Source: Nostoc sphaeroides
Lineage (GTDB): Bacteria > Cyanobacteriota > Cyanobacteriia > Cyanobacteriales > Nostocaceae
Assembly (NCBI RefSeq): GCF_003443655.1
Contig: NZ_CP031941.1
Span: 1,297,501 to 1,361,500, forward strand
DNA: 64,000 nucleotides
Reading direction: 5' to 3'
In this document: positions 1 through 7,220 of the stretch, in pieces
How the letters are laid out: each line of letters opens with the position of its first letter
How positions within the stretch are numbered: position 1 is the stretch's first letter
Notes under the pieces: model-generated
Told to the model about the DNA's origin: nothing
The model's input: the letters and a program-made list of their open reading frames with translations, nothing else
Database searches by the model: none
Made by a program: the position numbers and the translations under genes

Positions 1-18
1 TCCTCTGTCTTTTTTAGG

Positions 19-1035
19 TCAATACTTGTCTAGATTTTGAATAGTAGGATCTTCTAAATTATCTAGTTTGTCAGAATTGCTCGTTGAGTTGGAGGACTTG
101 TGATAAAAACCACCTACCTCTGCCAAAGTATAGAGGGGCCTAGCTTTAACTTCTTCATAGATGCGCCCTATATATTCGCCTAAGATGCCCACACTGACTA
201 ACTGCACAGATCCGAGAAAGAAAATTGCCATCAAAATAATCGTAAACCCGGTTAAAGGCGAATGGGGGAGAAAAAGCCGCCAATACAAGATTAATAAAGC
301 CATGAAGATGGCCGCCGCCGCCGCTACTAACCCTAAGTAGGTTGATAACCGCAGTGGCACTATTGAAAAGGATACTAGACCATTAATGGCAAGTGCTAAA
401 GATTTGCTGAAAGTGTATTTAACTTCCCCAGCAAAGCGGGGGTTGCGCTCGAACCGAATTGCTGTTTGCTCAAAACCAACCCAAGAACGCAGACCACGGA
501 TGTAGCGGGTGCGTTCTGGCATAGAATTGAGAATATCTACGATCTGCCGATCCATTAAACAAAAATCACCAGTATCAGTAGGAATCTCTACATCTGCAAG
601 CTTTTTGAGGATGCGATAAAAAAAGTAGGCAGTAAAACGCTTAAACCATCTTTCCTTGAGGCGTTGAGTCCGTTGAGCGTAGACGACTTGATAGCCCTGT
701 CGCCATTTTTCAATCATGTCGGGGATTAGTTCTGGTGGATCTTGTAAGTCAGCATCAAGGATGATGATAACTTGACCCCGGACAAAATTCAGACCAGCCG
801 TAACTGCAATTTGATGACCAAAGTTACGAGCAAAGCTCAGATAGCAAATGCGCGAATCTTTTTGATGGAGTTCTCGTAGTAGTTGTAAGGAGCGATCGCG
901 GCTACCATCATTGATTAAAATTAATTCGACAACACCATCGAGCCGATTCATTACTGCACTCAGTCTGCGGTATAGTTCAGGAATAATTTCTTCTTCGTTA
1001 TAAATTGGAACAATCAATGAATACTTTGGTAGCAT
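19..1035 (-). CDS. GT2 family glycosyltransferase, membrane-anchored (DPM1/GtrB-like)
   Basis: Probably transfers a sugar from a nucleotide-sugar to polyprenyl phosphate at the inner face of the plasma membrane. The N-terminal GT-A fold shows IYNEEE (residues 11-16), NDGS (42-45) and the metal-binding DAD (94-96, in [10 protein letters not shown]). Two hydrophobic segments at about residues 230-255 and 265-290 match the C-terminal membrane hairpin of the GtrB/DPM1-like group. At 338 aa it has normal family length. The Ser/Asn-rich tail after residue 310 looks unstructured. It starts with ATG at 1035. It stands alone here, so acceptor and pathway cannot be read from context. Family call is firm, substrate unknown. 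Confidence 0.88.
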   Translation of the reverse strand: MLPKYSLIVPIYNEEEIIPELYRRLSAVMNRLDGVVELILINDGSRDRSLQLLRELHQKDSRICYLSFARNFGHQIAVTAGLNFVRGQVIIILDADLQDPPELIPDMIEKWRQGYQVVYAQRTQRLKERWFKRFTAYFFYRILKKLADVEIPTDTGDFCLMDRQIVDILNSMPERTRYIRGLRSWVGFEQTAIRFERNPRFAGEVKYTFSKSLALAINGLVSFSIVPLRLSTYLGLVAAAAAIFMALLILYWRLFLPHSPLTGFTIILMAIFFLGSVQLVSVGILGEYIGRIYEEVKARPLYTLAEVGGFYHKSSNSTSNSDKLDNLEDPTIQNLDKY

Positions 1036-1176
1036 CTAATGAATCTCGTTTAAATTTTGAACAGCCAAGCTGATAGACTGCTTGCGATCGTAAAGCTTTG
1101 GTTCTCAGTATTAACAAATATACCTAGCAAGATTCAAGTCCCATTCCGATAATTTATTTATCAAATCGCTGTAATA

Positions 1177-1205
1177 CCCCTGCCTCAACGTTTCGTAGGC
1201 AGGGG
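1177..1205. repeat. Left-end hairpin of the TnpB element
   Basis: A perfect 9-bp stem (CCCCTGCCT / AGGCAGGGG) closes an 11-nt loop about 120 bp upstream of tnpB. A matching hairpin of different sequence (2548-2576) lies just after tnpB. Paired subterminal hairpins of this shape are typical of IS200/IS605 ends, so these probably mark the element's left and right ends. The exact cleavage points are not visible. Confidence 0.5.
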
Positions 1206-1328
1206 ATGTAAAGCGGTCAAAAACGAAACACCTTCTGACCAAAATTGAGCGTAAGCGAAATCAGGGAAGAAGGTAGTTGAGTTTTTGACAATCATGATAT
1301 ACTATTTATGTGGCAAAAATGGACATAA

Positions 1329-2537
1329 ATGATCGTATTTGAGGCAAAACTTGAGGGACTAGACGAGCAGTATCGAGCGCTTGATGAAGCTATTCGTACT
1401 GCTCGTTTTGTGCGTAATAGTTGCCTGAGATACTGGATGGACAACAAGGGTATTGGACGCTATGACCTCAACAAATTCTGCGCTGTGCTTGCAGCCAGTA
1501 TTGAGTTTCCTTGGGTTGCCAATCTGAACTCAATGGCAAGACAAGCACACGCCGAAAGGGCGTGGTCTGCAATCGCTCGGTTTTTTGAGAACTGCAAAAA
1601 AAGCAAACAAGGATTGAAGGGATTCCCAAAGTTCAAGAAAGAACAGACTCACGGTTCTGTAGAGTACAAAACCTGTGGGTGGCGACTTTCTGATGACCGC
1701 AGGTATATCACTTTCTCGGATGGCTTTAAAGCAGGAACTTTCAAGCTTTGGGGAACTCGTGACCTGCATTTCTATCAACTCAAACAGTTTAAGAGAGTGC
1801 GGGTTGTGCGTCGTGCGGATGGGTACTATGCCCAATTTTGCATTGACCATGAACGAGTAGAAAGGCGAGAACCAACGGGTAAAACTATTGGTATTGATGT
1901 AGGTTTGACTCACTTCTACACCGATTCTTTCGGGGAAACCATCGCCAATCCCCGACATCTTCGTAAAAGCGAGAAGTCTTTGAAACGGTTGCAACGCCGA
2001 TTGTCTAAGACTAAGAAGGGTTCCAATAACAGAATTAAGTTTAGAAATAAACTTGGCTTAAAGCATCTCAAAGTAAGTCGCCAGCGTAAAGACTTTGCTG
2101 TTAAGACAGCAAGGTGCGTAGTGAAGTCTAACGACCTCGTGGCGTATGAAGATTTGCAGGTGCGAAATATGGTCAAGAATCACCCCTTGGCTAAATCGAT
2201 TAGTGACGTGTCGTGGTCGCTGTTTTGTGAGTGGGTTGAGTATTTTGGTAAAGTGTTTGGCGTGGTAACTGTTGCAGTTCCACCCCACTACACCAGTCAA
2301 AATTGCTCTAACTGTGGTGAGGTTGTTAAAAAGACTCTTAGCACTAGAACTCATGTTTGTCCTCACTGTGGGCATACCCAAGATAGGGACTGGAACGCAG
2401 CAAGAAATATATTAGAAAAAGCATTGAGTACGGCGGGTCACGTCGGAACTAACGTCTCTGGAGACATCGACCTCTGCGTGGGTGGGGAAACTCCTCCAAG
2501 TAAGTCGGGTCGTGGAAAGAGAAAACCCAAAGAGTGA
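1329..2537 (+). CDS. tnpB: TnpB, RNA-guided nuclease of IS200/IS605 family (OrfB)
   Basis: Transposon-encoded programmable DNA nuclease, ancestor-like to Cas12. At 402 aa it is full length. The RuvC-like catalytic residues are all present: D190 in GIDVG, E274 in VAYEDL and D354 in DRDWNA. A zinc ribbon lies between RuvC II and III (C326-x2-C329 and C344-x2-C347). The N-terminal wedge region and the basic stretch around 210-260 are also typical. The start is the ATG at 1329, 5 nt after a TGGACATAA stretch. No Y1 transposase (tnpA) lies beside it, so this is an OrfB-only element that would need TnpA from elsewhere. The family's guide (omega) RNA would be expected to cover the end of the gene and the right-end hairpin. 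Confidence 0.93.
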   Translation: MIVFEAKLEGLDEQYRALDEAIRTARFVRNSCLRYWMDNKGIGRYDLNKFCAVLAASIEFPWVANLNSMARQAHAERAWSAIARFFENCKKSKQGLKGFPKFKKEQTHGSVEYKTCGWRLSDDRRYITFSDGFKAGTFKLWGTRDLHFYQLKQFKRVRVVRRADGYYAQFCIDHERVERREPTGKTIGIDVGLTHFYTDSFGETIANPRHLRKSEKSLKRLQRRLSKTKKGSNNRIKFRNKLGLKHLKVSRQRKDFAVKTARCVVKSNDLVAYEDLQVRNMVKNHPLAKSISDVSWSLFCEWVEYFGKVFGVVTVAVPPHYTSQNCSNCGEVVKKTLSTRTHVCPHCGHTQDRDWNAARNILEKALSTAGHVGTNVSGDIDLCVGGETPPSKSGRGKRKPKE

Positions 2538-2547
2538 TCTTTGGAAT

Positions 2548-2576
2548 CCCCACCCTCAACTCTTAGTAGGGTGGGG
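2548..2576. repeat. Right-end hairpin of the TnpB element, probable omega-RNA region
   Basis: Perfect 9-bp stem (CCCCACCCT / AGGGTGGGG) with an 11-nt loop, starting 10 nt after the tnpB stop. Position and shape fit the right-end hairpin of an IS605-type element. In known TnpB systems the guide RNA ends at this boundary, so an omega RNA from about 2400 to 2595 on the plus strand is inferred, not seen. Confidence 0.45.
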
Positions 2577-2659
2577 AGGATGTCAATCTTTGGATTTATG
2601 TAAGTAAGTAGGCGAGAATAAATCAAGCTAAGTTAAGTAATGTAAAAAATATTGAAATT

Positions 2660-2735
2660 AGTTCGTAGAGAGGACTAAAGTCCTCTCTACGAGACGCTGC
2701 GCGTAGCTTGCTTCCCCGCAGGGGTACACTACGAA
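2660..2735. repeat. Dispersed palindromic intergenic repeat
   Basis: Contains the inverted repeat AGAGAGGACTAAAGTCCTCTCT followed by a GACGCTGCGCG stretch, and is bounded by GTTCGTAG and CTACGAAC. A related ACGAGACGCTGCGCG segment recurs near 46865. It is a noncoding repeat of the type common in Nostoc spacers. Confidence 0.6.
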
Positions 2736-2760
2736 CCTTTAATTATTTACACCGCTCTAC

Positions 2761-3576
2761 TTAATCTGAATCTGATTCTTTAAGGCTTTCTACAGCTTTT
2801 TTGGCAAAATTTCGACGATGACGATACCAAGTAGACCCTGCTACCAGGGTTCCAGTTAAGCCCAAGGCGAGTACTAGCGGCAAGAAATCGCCTGTTTTGA
2901 CTGCCTTCAAACCAGAACTACCTAGTAATACAAAAGGTAATACACTAGGAACAGTACCAAGTGTTGTACCTAGAACATAATCTTTAAAGCTGATGGAAGT
3001 TAGTCCAGCCACAAAGTTGACCAAGCCATAGGGCATGATTGGTACTAGTCGGATGGCAAACATATAAAAAAGCCCTCCACGCCGCACCTCAGAATCCATA
3101 GCTTGCCAGCGTCCTGCTAGTCGCTTTGCAACTGTTTTACGTCCAATAGTCCGAGTAAAAATAAAAGCAATTATTGCTGCAATGACTGCTGCAATACTAG
3201 TCCAGAAAGTACCCAGCCAAGGGCCAAAAATTGCACCTCCAGTCAAATTTAGCACTGTTGAGGGCAAAACTAACATCGTTGCCACAACATACAAAGCAAC
3301 ATAAATAACAGGTGCCCAGATACCAGAAGATTTTAGCAAAGCTTGAATTTGTGCTGGTTCAATGCCGCCAATCAGATATACTGCTATACCAGTTGCAATT
3401 ATGCAACTCAGTGTGAGTACTAAAATACCAGCTTTCAAGTTCCACACTAGAATACTCCTGCTTTTTTTGTAATACAATCCATCTTTGGCAAATTTCCCTT
3501 TTAATAATTCTTGAAAACCTTGGTTTTGGAAAGTGAGGTATATCCGTAGGGGTACAGCAGTGCCCATACGTGTCAA
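2761..3576 (-). CDS. TVP38/TMEM64 (DedA-like) family membrane protein
   Basis: Integral membrane protein of the SNARE-associated/VTT domain family, whose bacterial members are linked to lipid scrambling or membrane homeostasis. The core holds several hydrophobic segments between about residues 48 and 250. Typical features are the re-entrant region VLPSTVLNLTGGAIFG (about 104-119), FIFTRTIGR, and RLVPIMPYGLVNFVAGLT. The first 14 or so codons of this longest frame lie inside a dispersed repeat (copy from 3546), so the native start is probably further in, for example the GTG near 3447. A repeat has apparently landed at, or replaced, the 5' end. The family is clear; the start is not. Confidence 0.8.
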   Translation of the reverse strand: MTRMGTAVPLRIYLTFQNQGFQELLKGKFAKDGLYYKKSRSILVWNLKAGILVLTLSCIIATGIAVYLIGGIEPAQIQALLKSSGIWAPVIYVALYVVATMLVLPSTVLNLTGGAIFGPWLGTFWTSIAAVIAAIIAFIFTRTIGRKTVAKRLAGRWQAMDSEVRRGGLFYMFAIRLVPIMPYGLVNFVAGLTSISFKDYVLGTTLGTVPSVLPFVLLGSSGLKAVKTGDFLPLVLALGLTGTLVAGSTWYRHRRNFAKKAVESLKESDSD

Positions 3577-4033
3577 CTTAACGTGAAAGCCAGCTTAGAA
3601 ACAGCTTTTAGGATTGCCTCGTTCCCAGTCTGAGACTGGGAACGCCCGTCCTTGGGGCTGCCGCCTCAAGACTTGCGGCAGAGCCGCAATGATCAGCATT
3701 TCCAGCCAGAGACTGGAAACGAGGTTTTAAAAGAGTTTTAGCTTAAGTTGACACCAATGAACAGTGGCCATACGTGTCAACTTAAGCTAAAAATCGCTTA
3801 TCTGTTGGCGAACTCACCCGCCTTGGAATAAATTCCTTTGGCTTTTAGCTAAAGTCTACTTAAGTAGACTAAAGATTTTATTTAGTCATCTTCAGATGAC
3901 TTTCGCTATTATTCTTGGAACTTCAGTTCCTTGCGGGACATAGCTTTTACGTTAAGCTGACACCAATGGGGGCTGCCATGCCCCTATACCTGGCGATATA
4001 ATCTTATACCGCTTCTGAATAGGAACAGCTATA
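3546..4033. repeat. Two adjacent copies of the GTGTCAACTTAA palindromic repeat family (R1)
   Basis: Each copy is bounded by a version of GTAGGGGCACRGCANTGCCC followed by GTGTCAACTTAA, and by its complement. The first core carries a palindrome around AGTCTGAGACTGGGAACG. The second carries stacked short palindromes (AAGTCTACTTAAGTAGACT, AGTCATCTTCAGATGACT, GGAACTTCAGTTCC). The second copy ends in the ATACCGCTTCTGAATAGGAA tail that several other copies share. Further copies are at 24290, 27091, 30994, 40872, 41271 and 48899. No coding potential is seen; the rest of this spacer up to 4310 is AT-rich with nothing else recognised. Confidence 0.8.
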
Positions 4034-4310
4034 AATTATTAGGTACTACCAAAAAATAAATTATCCAATCTTAATTTGTAGGGGCGTTGCTTTCTTAACG
4101 CACCGTCTATATTAATCTGTTACGGTACGTTGTGCTTCTGGCTAACGCATCCTACAAGTTAGATATTTTTTTAATTGCAAGTTCCTAAGAGAGTTATTTT
4201 TTATCTGTTCATGACACTGGTTTTTTAAATAATTTCCTGTAAAATACTAATAAAAACTACGGCAACTACGTCGAATTAACGGTATTTAAGTTTCTCATAC
4301 CCTGACAAAC

Positions 4311-5459
4311 ATGCAAATTCTCTGGTTTATTCCGACTGGATCTCATGACGGACGCTATTTAGGCACAGATATTGGCTCTCGTATTGCCACACCTGATTAT
4401 TTGCAGCAAATTGCCCAAGCTGTGGATAATTTAGGCTACACGGGCGCATTGTTACCCACCGGGAGTTCTTGTGAAGATGCTTGGATTACGGCTGCTGCTT
4501 TCATCTCTGTTACCAAACAGATGAAATTTCTTGTAGCAATTCGTCCAGGAATTACTTCTCCAGGTGCTGCTGCACGGATGGCAGCAACATTTGACCGGAT
4601 TTCTAAAGGAAGATTGTTGATTAATGTGGTGACAGGTGGAGATCCGGTGCAACTTGCTGGGGATGGCTTGCATCTTAGTCATGACGATCGCTATGATTTA
4701 ACCGATGAATTTCTCACAGTTTGGCGGGGTATCGTCAGTGGGGAAACAGTGGATTTTAAAGGAAACTACCTGGATATCAAAGGTGGTAAACTCCTATTCC
4801 CACCAGTTCAAAAACCCTATCCACCCTTGTGGTTTGGTGGCTCATCTGCTGCTGCAAAGCGGGTTGCTGCTAAACATATAGATGTTTATCTGACTTGGGG
4901 TGAACCTCCAGAACAAGTAGCCCAAAAGATTGCCGAAGTTCGGCAACTGGCGGCGGAACTTGGTAGAACAGTCCGTTTTGGGATTCGCTTGCATGTAATT
5001 GTACGAGAAACCGAATCTGCGGCTTGGGATGCTGCCAATGAGCTAATTAAGTATGTAGATGAGGATGCGATCGCATCTTCTCAAAAAGACTTGGCTAATT
5101 CTGATTCTGAAGGACAACGGCGCATGAGTCAACTCCATAGTGGTAGTCGAAAAACCTTAGAGATTAGCCCCAACCTCTGGACAGGAATTGGATTAGTGCG
5201 GGGTGGTGCTGGTACAGCCCTAGTTGGAGATCCCGACACCGTTGTGGCTAGGATGCTGGAATATCGCAATTTGGGCATAGAAACTTTCGTGTTTTCTGGA
5301 TATCCTCATTTAGAAGAAGCGTATCGCACTGCTGAATTATTATTTCCACGCCTACCTTTACAGAGTGAACCGACACCGCTAACTCCACCAGTCGTCAGTA
5401 CTTTTAGCGAATTTGTCACTAATGAAAAACTTGCGAAACATCTAACAAGTGCTTCATGA
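4311..5459 (+). CDS. ssuD: FMNH2-dependent alkanesulfonate monooxygenase (SsuD-like)
   Basis: Luciferase-like TIM-barrel enzyme expected to release sulfite from alkanesulfonates for sulfur supply, using reduced FMN from a partner reductase. At 382 aa it has SsuD length. Family features include [18 protein letters not shown] at the N-terminus, [34 protein letters not shown], and a C-terminal [15 protein letters not shown] stretch. No ssuE, ssuA or ssuC gene lies alongside, so transporter and reductase must be elsewhere. The next gene (5599) is on the same strand after a 139-bp spacer of AAATCCCAAA-type repeats, so cotranscription is possible but unproven. A related sulfonate or sulfone substrate cannot be excluded. 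Confidence 0.85.
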   Translation: MQILWFIPTGSHDGRYLGTDIGSRIATPDYLQQIAQAVDNLGYTGALLPTGSSCEDAWITAAAFISVTKQMKFLVAIRPGITSPGAAARMAATFDRISKGRLLINVVTGGDPVQLAGDGLHLSHDDRYDLTDEFLTVWRGIVSGETVDFKGNYLDIKGGKLLFPPVQKPYPPLWFGGSSAAAKRVAAKHIDVYLTWGEPPEQVAQKIAEVRQLAAELGRTVRFGIRLHVIVRETESAAWDAANELIKYVDEDAIASSQKDLANSDSEGQRRMSQLHSGSRKTLEISPNLWTGIGLVRGGAGTALVGDPDTVVARMLEYRNLGIETFVFSGYPHLEEAYRTAELLFPRLPLQSEPTPLTPPVVSTFSEFVTNEKLAKHLTSAS

Positions 5460-5598
5460 CAATGCCAACTTTATATTTATGATTTGGGATTTGGGATTAA
5501 GCAAAAACATCAAAAGCTTAATACTTCTAGATTTATCTTTGTGAACAATCTAAAATCTAAAATCCCAAATCCAAAATGAAATGAGGGAGTAGCAAATA

Positions 5599-6546
5599 GT
5601 GAAACTAATTTTACCCGATCATCTCATTGCTGATATTGAGCCACACCTACCATCTGATATAGATGTTGTGGAGGTGGATAGTGAAGGTAATCTTGATGGT
5701 GATGTCAGTGATGCAGAAGTTTATGTTAACGGATTTTACCTGAAAACCTCTACCCATGACAAAGTACTGACAGCCGCACCCGCGCTGCGTTGGCAACAGT
5801 CACCGAGTGCTGGCGTGAATCACATCCTCACACCAACTTTTTTGCAAAAAGATATTATCCTCACTAATGGTGCAGGGGTTCATGCGATTCCAATTTCGGA
5901 ATTTGTACTAGCATTCATGCTCTATCACGCCAAGAATCTGCGGAAATTGCAAACTTTGCAGAATGAACACACTTGGGTAAGAGGAGTATTTCTCGAAGAG
6001 TTGGCAGACGCGAATTTATTAATTCTCGGTACTGGGAATATAGGTAAAGCGATCGCATCTCGCGCTAAAGCCTTTGGAGTCACAGTTTGGGGTAGTCGTC
6101 GCCATCCCGAACCCCTACCAAATTTTGACAAAATTGTGGGTGCTGATGAATGGCGATCGCTCCTGCCAGCAGCAGATTATGTAGTTATTGCTACACCATT
6201 AACTCCAGAAACTAGAGGCTTGATCGATGAAACTGCATTGCGCTCTATGCGTCAGTCAGCTTACTTAATTAACATTGCTCGTGGTGCGATCGTAGATGAA
6301 GCCGCATTACTCACCGCACTCCGTGAGGGATGGATTGCGGGTGCTGGATTAGACACAGTAGCTACAGAACCTCTGCCGCCGGAAAGTCCCTTGTGGTCTT
6401 TGCCAAACGCCTTTATCACCCCCCATTGTTCAGCCCTTTCGCCACGCCTCAGAGAGCGAATAGCACAACTATTTATCGACAATCTCAAACGCTACCAAAC
6501 CGGTCAGCCCTTGCGAAATGTCGTAGACAAGCAAGCAGGATACTAA
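5599..6546 (+). CDS. D-2-hydroxyacid dehydrogenase, NAD-binding
   Basis: Cytosolic oxidoreductase of the D-isomer-specific 2-hydroxyacid dehydrogenase family (315 aa), interconverting a 2-oxoacid and a D-2-hydroxyacid. The Rossmann motif GTGNIG sits near residue 135. The catalytic triad is recognisable as Arg in NIARGAIVDE, Glu in ATEPLPPESPLW and His in ITPHCSA. The start is a GTG at 5599 preceded by GAGGGAGTAGC, a good ribosome binding site. Substrate is not predictable: glyoxylate or hydroxypyruvate reductase and phosphoglycerate-dehydrogenase-like roles are all possible. Confidence 0.85.
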   Translation: MKLILPDHLIADIEPHLPSDIDVVEVDSEGNLDGDVSDAEVYVNGFYLKTSTHDKVLTAAPALRWQQSPSAGVNHILTPTFLQKDIILTNGAGVHAIPISEFVLAFMLYHAKNLRKLQTLQNEHTWVRGVFLEELADANLLILGTGNIGKAIASRAKAFGVTVWGSRRHPEPLPNFDKIVGADEWRSLLPAADYVVIATPLTPETRGLIDETALRSMRQSAYLINIARGAIVDEAALLTALREGWIAGAGLDTVATEPLPPESPLWSLPNAFITPHCSALSPRLRERIAQLFIDNLKRYQTGQPLRNVVDKQAGY

Positions 6547-6548
6547 AA

Positions 6549-6735
<187 letters not shown>

Positions 6736-6867
6736 TGTATAAATCAAACTAAATACCTCTCAAGAAGTAAGCAATTGTGGTGATGGAAAAATTGCAAAGC
6801 TGAAACAAAATAATATTAGGAATTTAACGTCATCCGCAAAGAGAAGGACTACAATCAAAACGGACAA

Positions 6868-7044
6868 ATGTTTCATGCTCCAACACAAGAGGATTACAAA
6901 GCTATGTCCGACTTAAATCGCGGAATTATGAAGTTTGAGGGTGCAGATTCCCCAAAAGTAGTCACTATCTCTACCGTGTTGCTTCTGGGATCGATCGCTG
7001 CTCTGATAATCTGGGCGCTGCAAGCTGCCTATGCGCTAAACTAA
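6868..7044 (+). CDS. psb34: Psb34, photosystem II assembly small protein (ssl1498 family)
   Basis: Small thylakoid protein of 58 aa that in other cyanobacteria binds CP47-containing photosystem II assembly intermediates and affects binding of high-light-inducible proteins. The sequence has the soluble N-terminus (MFHAPTQEDYKAMSDLNR), the conserved core GIMKFEGADSPK, and one transmembrane helix (about residues 31-54) ending in AAYALN. The start is the ATG at 6868; a second in-frame ATG at 6904 would remove the conserved first 12 residues. It stands alone, with a stem-loop after it. Identification rests on recalled family sequence features. Confidence 0.75.
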   Translation: MFHAPTQEDYKAMSDLNRGIMKFEGADSPKVVTISTVLLLGSIAALIIWALQAAYALN

Positions 7045-7060
7045 AACCATTAGTGGCTTA

Positions 7061-7108
7061 GAAGGACACTTGTCTTAAACGGTTGCCGTCGTAGCCAAGT
7101 GTCCCTTC
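7061..7108 (+). terminator. Stem-loop after psb34
   Basis: GAAGGACACTTG pairs with CAAGTGTCCCTTC (one bulge) 16 nt after the psb34 stop. There is no strong T run, so it may act as terminator or mRNA 3' stabiliser. Confidence 0.5.
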
Positions 7109-7220
7109 AGCAACTAGTAAATAAAAACGCTCTAATTATCATCAAAAATTTTAGAAAAACTTTAGATTTTAGATTTAAGGTTTTAGATGGAAAATTTAAA
7201 TCTAAAGTCCAAAATCACGA

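Noticed and set aside
1530..2381. Several long frames antisense to tnpB
   Set aside because: They shadow a well-supported coding gene and carry no motifs.
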